Below, one piece after another: positions 10,505 to 21,003 of a stretch of DNA of 64,000 bases; positions within the stretch are counted from its first letter, which is position 1, and the number at the start of each line of letters is the position of its first letter. The stretch comes from Euptelea pleiosperma (taxonomy: Eukaryota; Streptophyta; Magnoliopsida; Ranunculales; Eupteleaceae). The stretch covers positions 15,439,190 to 15,503,189 of the forward strand of contig CM068553.1 in the NCBI GenBank assembly GCA_035048495.1, given 5' to 3'. The translations under genes were made by a program, and so were the position numbers. Under the pieces are notes generated by a model. That model was not told the origin of the DNA and ran no database searches. It saw only the letters and a list, made by a program, of their open reading frames with translations.

Positions 10505-10925
10505 ATGTCAGTAGCGTCGCCGGAGTTGCAGGTCTACAACTCCGGTAAAGGACGAAAAAATAGAAGATAAGGAAAGAGAAGAAGAAGCAAGTAAGAAGGG
10601 ATGAAGACGTACTTGTGGAGGGCAACAGTTCTTTGCTACCTAAGAAGGTGTGAACTATGGAGGAATAAGTTGCAAACCTGCAAGTTACTGGTTGCTGGTG
10701 TGTGATGGGGAAGAGATGATGATGGCTGGAGGGGTTGCAGGCTAAAAACGAACCAAGCAAGGGACGTACAACCAGCGTTCAGCCTATGGAAGAGGGAGTG
10801 GTGCTTGATATTCGCTCAAAAGTGCTTATTTTAAGTCATTATCCTTATAGCGATGTCACATTCTCATACGTAAAACTTATCTTTTCGTTGACTTTTCCAC
10901 GTAAGCACGACTGTTCTTCCCAGAG
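10505..10925. mobile_element. Rearranged LTR-T remnants
   Basis: Around 10515 the palindrome 'ggagttgcaggtctacaact' resembles the interior of LTR-T on its minus orientation (near 34651). At 10806 a plus-strand LTR start TGATATTCGCTCAAAAG begins and aligns with the LTR start at 45475 for about 120 bp. Both pieces are truncated, and no TSD was found. Confidence 0.5.
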
Positions 10926-11635
10926 ATAATCCGACTACATAGGATGCCTCAGTCAATTATTTCTAACCGTGACACAAAATTTCTCCATCAATTTTTTGGT
11001 TACCTTGTGGAAGATGTTTGTTACTTCTCTGAATTGCAACACTACTACACACCCACATACCGAAGGTCAAATGGAGGTGAAGAACAGAACCTTAGGGAAA
11101 AGCATTGGGACCATACAATGCCTCAAGCTGAATTCGTTTACAACAATGCAGTGTATAGTCTCACAGGAAAGTCACATTTTGCAATGGTATATATGTGACA
11201 CCACCAAAACATGCTATGGATTTGGTACGCTTACGAAAGGGTCTAGGTTTGAGTATTGCAACTGAGACCATGGCTGAACAAGTCCAGACCATACAGGAGG
11301 AAGTGTGACGACTAGAGACGACTAATGCTAACTATAATGCGGCTGCAGACAAGCACGGACGTCTCAAATTGTTCAAAGAAGGTGATTCAATGATGGTTTT
11401 TTTTGGGCAAAGAAAGGTTTCCTAACGGAATCTACAATAAATTGAAGCCTAAGAAGTACTGTCCATACAAGATTTTGAAGAAAATCAATGATAATGCGTA
11501 TGTGATTGATTTACCAGGGAGGACATGGGAATTTCAAAATCTTTTAATGTTGTAGACTTGTTCGAGTATCATACTGACGAACTGCTATATCCAGAATATA
11601 ACTCGAGGTCGAGTTTTCTTCAACGGGCATTAATG
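10926..11635 (+). pseudogene. Ty3/gypsy integrase C-terminal fragment
   Basis: Frames here show the integrase core (SIISNRDTKFLHQFF, YTPTYRRSNGG with the usual glutamate motif degraded, PQAEFVYNNAVYSLTGKS), followed in other frames by the C-terminal segment ([44 protein letters not shown]). At least three frameshifts and several stops break it. It is unrelated to the Athila gag-pol at 56 kb by sequence. No gag, protease or RT is nearby, so it is an isolated relic. Confidence 0.8.
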
Positions 11636-11649
11636 TTATGATGTAACAC

Positions 11650-11775
11650 GATGAATTGCATTACAGTCATGTACCACGGTCTTTGGTGAATTGCACGCCT
11701 AGCTCATTTGCGCGTCACCAACCAATCAATTTATAATTCCAAAACCGTGGCAAGTGGGTGCGTTGCATCCGATTT
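11650..11775. repeat. Small foldback repeat
   Basis: The arm 'attgcattacagtcatg...accacggtctttgg' pairs with 'ccaaaaccgtggcaag...gcgttgcat'. A related word recurs at 41410-41440 and inside LTR-T (near 680-750). It is short and non-coding. Confidence 0.45.
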
Positions 11776-11806
11776 GCATTGAACCAAGCAAGGTCTAAAA
11801 TTCGAG

Positions 11807-12207
11807 GAGTAAAACTTGTGTCGCACGATGTTGTGATGGAAGTCACAGCACTCAATACGAGACACGTGGAACATGATCAGAGTACGCTAACCGTATGGAT
11901 GTTTGGCCAGTCCCTCAATGGACCTACAAACCAAAAATCAACCTGATTAGTTAGTTACAACCTTCGGATTTTTGACCCAAATAACCCTTAATAATGCTCA
12001 AATTCCTACCGTTAAAATCAACCCATAAAAATAACTTCAATCGAATCATTTAGAAATCACTAATCAAGCTGATTTTTTGTGTACCGGTCCATCGAAGGAC
12101 TGGCCAAACATCCATATGGTCATCGTCCTCTAATAGTATGCCACATGGCTTGTATTGAATGCTGTGTCCGGCTTCTGTCACAACATCTTGTGACACAAGT
12201 CTTACTC
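11807..12207. mobile_element. Foldback MITE, family A, complete with 9-bp TSD
   Basis: This is the clearest family A copy, 401 bp. Tips are GAGTAAAACTTGTGTC and GACACAAGTCTTACTC, with TSD AAATTCGAG (11798-11806) and AAATTCAAG (12208-12216). The arms hold 'accgtatggatgtttggcc' and 'accaaaaatcaacctgatta'. A 9-bp TSD points to a Mutator-like source. Confidence 0.8.
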
Positions 12208-12214
12208 AAATTCA

Positions 12215-12710
12215 AGGGGTAGAAATATGAAATCAGGCTGATTTTTTATCTGTAGATTTACCAAAGGTGGGCTAAACCATGGTTTTAAAAACGGCCGTTT
12301 AAACAGTTTTAACGGCCGTTTAAACTGTAACGCCCCAAGCCCGTTTCCGTTAAAACTGTTTAAACACATTTTATCGATTTTGAAAAAAACGGCCGAATTT
12401 TTGTTTTAACGGCCATTAAAATCATTTAAACAGCCGTTTAATTTTGAAAAATTTTATGAAAAAAATGGCCGTTAAAACCGTTTAATTCCTTTAAAATCCG
12501 TTTAATTTCCGTTAAATTCCATTTTTTCCCATTTTTTTCTATTTTTGCCCCTGACCGTTTCAATCCGTTTTAACGGCTGTTTAAACAGTAACACCCCCAG
12601 TCCGTTTAACCGTTAAAACGGCCTCCTTTAAACCTTGGGCAAAACGTCTATTCAGTAAGTGGTGTCCAAGAGTTTACGGCGTGTCACATACAGCCGCTGC
12701 TGAGGAACAA
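12215..12710. mobile_element. Family A MITE half interrupted by a CCGTT element
   Basis: The half-arm 'aaatcaggctgatttttt...ggtgggctaaac' is continued after the insertion by 'gggcaaaacgtctattcag'. The interrupting element is annotated separately. Confidence 0.5.
12278..12636. mobile_element. CCGTT-family foldback, TSD GGGCTAAAC
   Basis: It starts CATGGTTTTAAAAACGGCC and ends CCTCCTTTAAACCTT. It is flanked by GGGCTAAAC (12269-12277) and GGGCAAAAC (12637-12645), a 9-bp TSD with one mismatch. The target word is the same as for the copy at 8059. It is 359 bp. Confidence 0.75.
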
Positions 12711-12772
12711 TCCTCCGATGAACTATTCCAAATATGTAACATGGGAGTGTTGACGATTCCACGACGGCTTGA

Positions 12773-13165
12773 CCCATCTGCATGGGTAAAACTTCGCTGA
12801 CCATCGATGGTCAGTGAAGCCGCTGACCACCCACAATATGAGCAACCTCAACACACTATTAGAGGACGCAGACCGTATAATGATTGGCCAATCCCTAGGT
12901 GGACCTATAAACCAAAAGCCGACCTGATTAGTAATTTCTAAGCGTTGGATTGGAGTCATTTTCATGGCTTGATTCTAACCGTGGGAATTTGAGCATTATT
13001 GACCATTATTTAGGTACATCCAAAGGTTTGAAATATCTAATCAGGCTAATTTTTGGTCTGTAGTTGTACCTAGGTATTGGCAAAAACATTCATATAGTTA
13101 GCGTCCTCTAAGAGTGCCACGTGATGCATATTGTGGGTGGTCAGAGGCTTTGCTGACCTTCGCTC
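12773..13165. mobile_element. Foldback MITE, family A
   Basis: The arms start with 'gggtaaaacttcgctgacc' and end with 'ggctttgctgaccttcgctcc'. The interior carries the standard motif pair and a CCACGTG near 13118. The inner part of the left arm contains a second short hairpin (GACCATCGATGGTC). Confidence 0.6.
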
Positions 13166-13501
13166 CGTTTGCATCCGTCCTAGATAAAGATAAGAATGAT
13201 GGAAATATCTCGTCGACAGAGAGTGGGCCCACATTGAAAAACAAACGGCAGTAGAAGATAAAGACCCCACCATCATTACTTCGAGTCTTATCAAAATAAC
13301 TTACCAAGTTTGAACTTGATTGACTGTTCAAAGGGATAAGAGTCTGATCATAAGTTCAAGTTAAGTTTGGTTGGGTGATAGATGTGTACACTCATTGATG
13401 GCGAAGAAAAGTAAAGTGGTGGCCATACCCAACTTAGAAATACGAAGATTTTATAGAAAAGACAACTGATTCAATGGTTAAATTCATGGATCATTGGACC
13501 C
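13166..13501. other. Intergenic, nothing recognised
   Basis: There is no gene, RNA or known repeat structure. Small frames here (13098-13331 minus) lack any domain. The last nine bases are the left TSD of the next element. Confidence 0.5.
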
Positions 13502-13914
13502 ACCCAAGGTTTAAAGGAGGCCGTTTTAACGGTTAAACGGACTGGGGGCGTTACCGTTTAAACGGCCGTTTAAACGGATTGAAACGGTCAGGGGCAAAAA
13601 TGAAAAAAAATGGGAAAAAACGGAATTAAACGGATTTTAACGGAAAAAAACAGAAAAAGTGGCGCTGAAATTCAAATTTTGAAACTTGAAAATTAAAAAA
13701 AAAAATAAATTAGAATTTAACGGATTTGAATGGAAATTAAACGGATTTTAACGGAATTAAACAGTTTTAACGGCCGTTTTTTTTACAAAATTTTTTGAAA
13801 TTAAACGGCTGTTTAAACGATTTTAGCGGCCATTTTTTTCAAAACCGATAAAACGGGTTTAAACGGAAACGGGCTTGGGGCGTTACCGTTTAAACAGCCG
13901 TTTTTAAAACCATG
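13502..13914. mobile_element. CCGTT-family foldback, 9-bp TSD
   Basis: This is a 413-bp copy with TSD ATTGGACCC (13493-13501) and ATTGGACCT (13915-13923). The left end is 'acccaaggtttaaagg' and the right end 'tttttaaaaccatg'. It is dense in ACGG and CCGTTTAAACGG palindromes. Confidence 0.8.
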
Positions 13915-14027
13915 ATTGGACCTACTAAGTTTTTTGACCTTATTGAGCCCCCTGCGACAAGGTTTGGGTAATTAGAGGATAAACACTCTTGGAGACCACT
14001 CACCGTACATAAACATTCTTGGAGACC

Positions 14028-14450
14028 AAGGTTTAAAGGAGGCCGTTTAACGGTTAAACGGACTGGGGGCGTTACCATTTAAATCGTTTAAACGGATTGA
14101 AACGGTCAGGGGCAAAAATAGAAAAAAATAGAAAAAAAATGGAATTAAATGGATTTTAACGGTTTTAAAGATTTTAACGGAAAAAGTGGCGCCGAAATTC
14201 AAATTTTGAAATTTGAAAATTTAAAAAAAAAATAGAATTTAACGGATTTTAACAGAAATTAAATAGATTTTAACGGAATTAAATGGTTTTAACTGCCCTT
14301 TTTTTCACAAAATTTTTTAAAATTAAACGGCTGTTTAAACGATTTTAACGGCCGTTTAAACGATTTTAACGGCGGTTAAAACCAAAAAACGGCCGTTTTT
14401 TTCAAAACCGATAAAACGGGTTTAAACGGAAACGAGCCTGGGGCGTTACC
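14028..14450. mobile_element. CCGTT-family foldback, 3' end truncated
   Basis: It has the same orientation and very similar sequence to the copy 115 bp upstream. It stops abruptly at 'gggcgttaccg' before the usual end and abuts the foldback at 14455. The flanks 'cttggagaccac...cttggagacc' form a local direct repeat. Confidence 0.65.
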
Positions 14451-14454
14451 GAAG

Positions 14455-14598
14455 AGGAAAACTTCGATGACAGGGCAGCAGATATCATGGCACGTGGATT
14501 TTGTACGGGCAGACCACCTCGGCCTCACTACCCACGTACACAGGTGAGTGTAATCCACGTGCCGAGATGTGCTGCCCTGTCATCTCCTTCGAAGACAG
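14455..14598. mobile_element. Foldback repeat, family E
   Basis: The arms 'cttcgatgacagggcagcag' and 'ctgccctgtcatctcc' pair, and the interior pairs 'ggcacgtggattttgtacg' with 'tgtaatccacgtgcc'. A longer relative lies at 17040-17270. It is non-coding. Confidence 0.6.
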
Positions 14599-14639
14599 GG
14601 CCCGGTCATCAAAGTTTTATCCTTCATATTGCAGATTAG

Positions 14640-15585
14640 TTGGAAAACTTTTGCTTCACCCTATGTCGACGACTGCATGCAAATCAACAGCCGTCAATCA
14701 ATACGTAGAGAGGTGGGCCTATAATAATTTTTAGAGTATTTTTCATCAAATCATTCGGGGTCTGCAGGTACTGATTAATGAACCTTTGTTTGCTGAGCTC
14801 TATGGATCAAGCAACATTGGGAGGCAAAACTTTTCTATCAACAGTCTATATTGAACCAAACAAAAAAAATCAGATTAGCCGATTATCCTTAATTATAATC
14901 CAATCTCTAGACAATTTCATAAAGCCCATAAGCAATCGCCTTGTTGACTAATCAAATAGAATAATCGGGATCAAGCTCAATCGCCTTGATAACCCACTAA
15001 TATCATGCATTGGTTACACCCACTAGTCTTAGGAATTATTTTTTTTCTGCAGTCCTCTTTCCATGCAGCAACGGTGTGCTGGAAAATGCTCCATGTGACA
15101 CACTTTCGAGTACACCGATCCATCAATGATTGGCTAACCGTACCCCTTGATGGACCTACATATGAAAAATCAGCTTGATCGGAGATATCTAGCAATTCAC
15201 AATCTATATATCCAAAAAGAATGCCCCATCCAATGGGTAGAGATCAGGTATAAATATGGTGTGCTGGTCCATCAAAATGGTGCTCCTATCATTCATGGAT
15301 CAGTGGGCCTGAATAGTGGACCAGGTACGATTGATGATTTGTTAATTTCTGACATTAAGAAAAGTATTATTTCAATTATAATTCAGAAGTCATCTACAAA
15401 TACTTCACAAATTACTCCACTAAGTTCAAATGTTCAAAGATTAATGTACAAATACTTTCATTGAAAAAATATGACTACCATGGGTCCATGATCGTCAGTT
15501 TTTGTGTTAGCGATACTGATAAATAAATTCTGATTTTCTTTCATTGAAAAAATATGACTACCACGGGTCCATGATTGTCAGTAGA
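14640..15585. other. Segment duplicated at 18290-18667 and 22094-22170
   Basis: No gene is seen. 14750-15215 aligns with 18290-18667 followed directly by 22094 onward ('gggaggcaaaa', 'attgaaccaaaca', 'aatccaatctctaga', 'cactttcgagt'). It therefore preserves the unoccupied form of the site where the 18668-22093 element sits. 15440-15585 contains a diverged direct repeat ('cattgaaaaaatatgacta'). Confidence 0.5.
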
Positions 15586-15600
15586 CCCTTTTGTGTTAGC

Positions 15601-16078
15601 GAGGATAGGGTTACAAATTAAAAAGTGAAAATACTTCTCCTTGATGCTCCAGTGGATAAGTGGTCCTTCGAGTAGGTCCATGGGTCAGTCACTACAAGAA
15701 AATTGGCTTTTAACGGTGGCCAGCAAAAAAACGCTGCTATAGATGGTTTTAGTGGTGGCCAATGGTTAAACCGCCACTATAATGGTTGTAGGAAAAATGG
15801 AGGAAAAAGAATTCACTTACAGCGGCGACTTTTACCGTCGGTCACTAAAAATCCGCTGCAAATATACCTTTTACTGGCAGCCACGTAAAAATCCGCTACT
15901 ATAGGTGTATTATTAGTGGCGGTCAGATATGTGACCGCCGCTAATAGACCCTGTTGTGTTCACGAGGAGGATAGGGGTACAAATTAAAAAGTGAAAATTC
16001 TTACCCTTGAAAGAGGCGGAGGGAAATTTTGTTACTCCAGTCGATAAGTGGTCCTTCGAGTAGGTCCATGGGTCAGTA
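15601..16078. repeat. Direct repeats flanking a CACTA end
   Basis: 15601-15689 and 15964-16078 are near copies ('aaattaaaaagtgaaaa', 'gataagtggtccttcgagta', 'ggtccatgggtcagt'). The CACTA-like sequence lies exactly between them, starting where the first copy ends. Confidence 0.65.
15690..15945 (+). mobile_element. CACTA (En/Spm) terminal fragment
   Basis: It begins CACTACAAGAAAA, the terminal repeat of plant CACTA elements. Characteristic subterminal words in both orientations follow ('ggtggcca', 'gcggcgac', 'ccgccgctaat'). No matching TAGTG end is found on the right. It is about 255 bp, non-autonomous or truncated. Confidence 0.7.
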
Positions 16079-16260
16079 GGCCAGAAAGCATGTGTCAGGT
16101 GGAACATTTCTATGCACTCCATAGTTCCATAGGCAAAAATGCTCCACAGGCTTAAATATATTATTTCATGTTTACCCTTCCTCGTGGTGAAAATCTTTAC
16201 CGTGAGGGAGCTGGGGCTGTGGGGACGCACTGAATGCAACACCATACATACACTTTTAGA
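16079..16260. other. Copy of the sequence upstream of WAK gene 1
   Basis: No gene. Together with 16010-16078 it aligns with 10200-10500 ('ttccataggcaaaaatg', 'ctccacaggc', 'cgtggtgaaaatcttt'). Confidence 0.45.
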
Positions 16261-16590
16261 GACAACTGACCGTATGGATGTTTGACTCATTTCTAAGTGG
16301 ACCTACATACCAAAAATCAGCTTGATTAGTGATTTCAAACCTTTGGATCTTTTTACCCCCAAATAATGCTCAAATAACATGGTTAAAAATCAACCCATGA
16401 AAACATCTCCAATCCAACGCTTCAAAATTACTAATCAGGCTAATTTTCGGTCTATATGTCCAGGTTGGGCCAAACATCCATATGGTCAGCGATCTTTAAG
16501 AGTATGCCGGACATTGTGGTCCATCTTAAACGTTGATGACAGATGCCTGTCAACTAAGTTTTACTAATTTTTGTGTAGATTCATCTAGAA
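16261..16590. mobile_element. Foldback MITE, family A
   Basis: The standard arms are present ('gaccgtatggatgtttgac', 'accaaaaatcagcttgatta' and complements) around a centre with 'acccccaaataatgctc'. No TSD was resolved. Confidence 0.55.
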
Positions 16591-16596
16591 TGGGCC

Positions 16597-16914
16597 GAGT
16601 AGAACTTTGTTGACGGTTCATCATATGGATGGTTGGCCCATCACTAGCTGTACCGATGTACCAAAATTCAGCCTGATTTGTAATTTCAAACCTTTGGATC
16701 TTTGTACAGTAAATAACGCTCAAATTTCCTGGTTTAAAACCAACCAATGAAAACAACTCCAATCCATGTTTAGAATTCACTAATCAGGCTAAGTTTTGGT
16801 CTGCAGGTCCAATTAGGGTTGGGCCAAGCATCCATACTATCAGTGATCTTTAAGAAAGTGCCATGTGGCTCATACTGTGGTCAGGACGTGAGCAAGGTTT
16901 TACTCGGTCAATAC
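16597..16914. mobile_element. Foldback MITE, family A
   Basis: The tip GAGTAGAACTTTGTTGAC pairs with the right tip 'gcaaggttttactc'. Internal arms are as in other copies. It is directly adjacent to the preceding copy. Confidence 0.6.
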
Positions 16915-17039
16915 CAAGGTGGACTTGGGGCAAAAATGAGTAGAAGTTTGTTCACTGACATTCATCTGTCATCAATGTTGATGACCGACCACTAATTCAG
17001 CTAATTTTTGGTCTGTACGTAAGTCCACCAGAGTAAGAG

Positions 17040-17270
17040 CAAAACTTTGATGATCATCGAAGGAGATGACAGGGCAGCAGATCTCGGCACGTGGATTTTG
17101 TACGGACTCACCACCTCGGCCTCACCACACACGTACCCAGATGAGTACTCGAGTACTTTTTGCCAAAAGACTCACTTGTGTACTTGGTGGTGAAGCCAAG
17201 GTGGTCAGCCGTACATAATCCACATGCCGTGATCTGCTGCCCTGTCATCTCGTTCGATGACAGGGCCTGT
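17040..17270. mobile_element. Foldback repeat, family E (long form)
   Basis: The left arm 'gagatgacagggcagcagat' pairs with the right arm 'atctgctgccctgtcatctc'. The internal arms 'cacgtggattttgtacgg' and 'ccgtacataatccacatg', plus 'accacctcggcctcacca', also pair. Confidence 0.65.
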
Positions 17271-17271
17271 C

Positions 17272-17599
17272 ATGAGTAAAACTTTGATGACAGGACTCTG
17301 ACCGTATGGATGTTTGGCCCATCATTAGGTAGACCTAAACACCAAAATTCAGCCCCATTAGTGATTTCTAGGCGTTGTATTGGAATTGTTTTCATGGGTT
17401 GATTTTAACCGTGGGAAATTTGAGCATTATTGACCATTATTTGAAGTACAAAGATCCAAAGGTTTGAAACTCTAATCAAGCTAATTTTTGGTTTGGTGGT
17501 CCATCTAGGGATTGGAAAAACATCCATACTCGGTCGGAGTCCTATATGAGTGTTCCACGTGGCTCAAATTGCGCCCTGTGCACTGTCATCAAAGTTTTA
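17272..17599. mobile_element. Foldback MITE, family A
   Basis: Tips are GAGTAAAACTTTGATGACAG and the right-end CTGTCATCAAAGTTTTACTC, an almost perfect pair. A CCACGTGG word lies near 17555. No TSD, probably because the left tip abuts the family E element. Confidence 0.7.
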
Positions 17600-17894
17600 C
17601 TCAGTCCACCTATAGTTAGGACAAACATCCATACGATCTTTAAAGAGTGTGGTGCATGGCTCAGACTGTGGCCATCATCAACGTTACGAAGTAAGTCCGT
17701 CCACAAAGTTCTACACCACATCTCTAGTTGTACCTTGGAAGGGAGACTGATTTCATGTCGGGTGCCAGAGTCATTGAATGCGACCTCCTAATCTGATGCA
17801 GATGGATGATACAACAATCCCTTAATTAATGCGCACCGGTATGTTTCCGATCAACTGGACGTTTTTACAGACTTCATATTTACCGTACAGTCAA

Positions 17895-18265
17895 AATGTA
17901 AAACAAAATGACAAGGACACAATATAAGCCAAGTGGCACACTGTTACAGGACTCTGACCGTACGGATGTTTGTCCTATCCCATGGTGGACTTACAAACCA
18001 AAAATCAGCCTGATTAGTGATTTATGTGTGTTGCATCTTCGTACCTCAAATATTGCTCAAATTCCCACAGTTGAGATCAGCCCAAGAAAATAAGTCCAAT
18101 CCAAAGCCTTTAAATCACTAATCGGGCTGATTTTTTGTTTGTAGGTCCACCATGGGATAGGACAAACATCCATACGGTCAGAGTCCTGTAACAGTGTGCC
18201 ACGCGGCTTATATTGTGTCCCTGTCATATTATCCGACATTTTAGATCTGTCAACGAAGCCCGACC
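17895..18265. mobile_element. Foldback MITE, family A variant (first of two near copies)
   Basis: The arms are 'gacacaatataagcc' on the left and 'ggcttatattgtgtc' on the right, with 'gttacaggactctgaccgta' and its complement inside. It is closely similar to the copy at 19199-19569, and both right flanks share 'ttttagatctgtcaacg'. Confidence 0.65.
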
Positions 18266-19198
18266 CAAAACGAAAATTTAGAGCAATGTGGGGTCAACTC
18301 AACCTTTCAAGGTATTGATTAACAAACGTTGATTAGCCGTGATCTCTATTGGACAAGAAATGTGGGAGGCAAAATTTTTGTATTAACGGGCAAAATTTTT
18401 GTATTGAACCAAACAGAAAAATCAGATTAGCTGATGATCATTATAATCCAATCTCTAGATAAGACGTTCTGATATAACCCACTCATATCATGCATTATAA
18501 GTAAATTTTGTTGGCTCCATTTCTCTCTCTGTGCAGCATAGTGAAGCGCTTGACAACGTGCAACGAGCCACACTTTCGAGTCCACTGATCCATGAATGAT
18601 TGGCTCACCCCTTAATGGACCTACGTACCAAAAATCAGCTTGATTGGTGATGCTAGCAATTTAATTTGGAAAATTTTGTATTACCCCCTTGTACTTTCAT
18701 CGATATTTGCGGTACCTAGGGCTACAACTCAGGCAGGTTAGGTCGGGTCAGGAGTCAACCTGATCCCAACCCGAACTCTAAAGCATTCAACTTGAACCCG
18801 AGCCCAACCCGAGCTCGGGCCTGATATACTCAGCCTGAGCCCAAACTGAGAGGGTTGGTCGGGTTTTTCGGGTTGCTTCTCCTATACAAGTAAAAGATGC
18901 TCCTCAAAGTGGACGGTTTCAAAACAATCCTCTGGTTGACTTTCTTGAGGTTAAAAAAACAAAAACATTAGAAAGAGATGATCACTTCCAAAAAATATCG
19001 TGTTATTCATCAATAATAGGATCCTTCCTTCTCCGGCGTCATTTAATTTTGCTAGGTATCATTGATTTCAAGAGTATGAGAAAAATTACAGGCGCACCAT
19101 CACTCAACCTTGAGGTTTTTATTGGAGAGAGAAATGAGATATGAAGCGGTGGAAGAGTCAAAGTGAGGGAAGAACAAATGAAGTTCTTATTTCTCTTA

Positions 19199-19569
19199 GG
19201 GTCGGGCTCCGTTGACAGGTAAAATGACAGGGACACAATATAAGCCAGGTGGCACACTGTTACAGGACTGTGACCGTACAGATGTTTGTCCTATCCTATG
19301 GTGGACCTACCATCCAAAAATCAGTCTGATCAGTAATTTATAAGTGTTGCATCTTTGTACCTCAAATACTCTCAAATTCCCACAGTTGAGATCAGCCCAT
19401 GAAAATAAGTACAATCCAAAGCCTATAAATCACTAATCAGGCTGATTTTTTGATCGTAGGTCCACCATGGGATAGGACAAACATCCGTATGGTCAGAGTC
19501 CTGTAACAGTGTGCCACCTGGCTTATATTGTGTCCCTGTCATTTTAGATCTGTCAACGGAGCCCGAAAC
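19199..19569. mobile_element. Foldback MITE, family A variant, inside the hAT-like element
   Basis: Outer tips 'gggtcgggctccgttgacag' and 'ctgtcaacggagcccga' extend the pairing beyond the usual arms. The inner arms match the copy at 17895-18265. No convincing TSD. Confidence 0.65.
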
Positions 19570-19883
19570 TTATTATCATGTACTGTCCCTTATATTGTAA
19601 GTGCCATGGTGTCTTATTTTGAAGGGATAGAAGTGAAGTTGCACCACATGCCCACATGTAAGATATTTTATTCAATTAAAAAAGTCAATTTGAAAGAAGT
19701 GACGTGGGGATAAAGTAGGGAGTATATTTAGTAAAAGATAAAAATGTTATCTTTCTCATCCTCCCTAAAGTCTCTCCCCTTAGACGGTCTTTGAGATTGG
19801 AATGATGTAAAACTTGAGAGTTGAGACCATCAACGGACTTGATCACAAAGGTAATCCAACGATATCTTTGCCTAAGGATATAG

Positions 19884-19975
19884 TAGCACTGTTTTTTTTT
19901 GAAACTTACAGAAGTATCTACAATACGGTAGCACTGTTTTTTTTTGAAACTTACAGAAGTATCTACAATACGGTA
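19884..19975. repeat. 45-bp tandem duplication
   Basis: A unit of about 45 bases ('tagcactg', a T run, 'gaaacttacagaagtatcta', 'caatacgg') occurs twice head to tail with no visible difference, suggesting a recent slippage or unequal event. Confidence 0.7.
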
Positions 19976-20490
19976 CAACTATCAAAGACTTTGCAGGCTT
20001 TTCCTCTTTTTCTAAATAAAAAATAAGGTATTGGACAACTTTTTACGGTCTTACCTGTGAGAAATGCTAAAGGTATTGTCACGTCGCAACATTTGTTGAA
20101 AGTGAACTATATTAAATAATTTAAAATCTATATTAAAAGCATGTTGGAGGTCGGGCTCGGGTTGGGTTGGGCAGCCCAATGCCTCAACCCGGGCCCAACC
20201 CCATTTTTAGTCGGGCTCATAAATTTTGGCCCGAGCCTGACCCGATCTTCAGAAAGTTTAGCCCGAGCTCGTCAGGCTCGGGTTGAGCTCGCCCAAGTTG
20301 CACCCCTAGCAGTACCCCTGGTACTATCAATTTGTTGTATTTGCCACCTTGACCTCCGTTTTATCTTAGTTAGAGGGTGTTAACATTGTTTAAGATTGAC
20401 TATGTTACCATTTATATCTAGTACCCTTTAACTATTGACCCGTCATTAATGTCAGTTGTACTATCATTTTACTCCTAACCGTTGTATGAG

Positions 20491-20735
20491 CTAGGTGGCA
20501 CACTCAGATACGTTGATGATGGACTATTGAATGAGCCACGTGGCACACTCCTAAGTAGACATGCATACTCTTAGATACACTGATGATGTACCATTGAATG
20601 AGTCATGTGGCACACTCGTAGGTACACTCTTAGATAGTTAATGATGGACCATTGAATGAGCCACGTGGCACACTCCTAGATACACTGATGATGGACCATT
20701 GAATGAGCCACGTGGCACACTCTTAGATTCCACTA
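20491..20735. repeat. Tandem G-box repeat array
   Basis: A unit of about 55-60 bp ('gatgatggaccattgaat', 'gagccacgtggcacactc') is repeated about four to five times. Three units keep the perfect G-box core CACGTG; others have the variants CATGTG and AGGTGG. It leads into the left tip of the next MITE, so it probably arose by tandem duplication of a MITE end. Confidence 0.7.
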
Positions 20736-21003
20736 ACCGTATGGACGTTTGGCCCATCCTTAAATGAACCTACATCCCAAAAAATAAGTCTGATTAGTGA
20801 TTTTTAAGTGTTGGATTAGAGTCATTTTTAGAAATCACTCCCAATCCAACGCTCAGAAATCACTAATCAAGGTAACTTTTGTTTGTAGGTCCACTTATGG
20901 ATTGGCCAAACATCCATACGGTCAATGTCCTCTAAAATATGCCACGCGGCTCATAATGTGGGTGACGGTTACTGACCGCCATTCAGCTAAGTTTTACTCA
21001 CAG
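20700..21003. mobile_element. Foldback MITE, family A
   Basis: The standard arms ('aaccgtatggacgtttggcc' and the complementary 'ggccaaacatccatacggtc') end on the right with 'agctaagttttactc'. The left tip is merged with the G-box array. Confidence 0.6.

Larger units (their letters stand above)
18717..20308. mobile_element. hAT-like non-autonomous element, 8-bp TSD
   Basis: Tips are TAGGGCTACAACTCAGGC and, inverted, TAGGGGTGCAACTTGGGC. They are bounded by GCGGTACC (18709-18716) and GCAGTACC (20309-20316). Subterminal regions are rich in 'cccgagc' and 'gggttggg' words, typical of plant hAT MITE-like elements. There is no transposase frame. A family A MITE lies inside. Confidence 0.7.

Noticed and set aside
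10488..10760. 90-codon minus-strand frame upstream of WAK gene 1
   Set aside because: It overlaps rearranged LTR-T remnants; no signal peptide, domain or splice context supports a gene.
19199..19569. A 9-bp TSD for the MITE inside the hAT-like element
   Set aside because: Candidate flanks agree at too few positions, so I report the element without a TSD.
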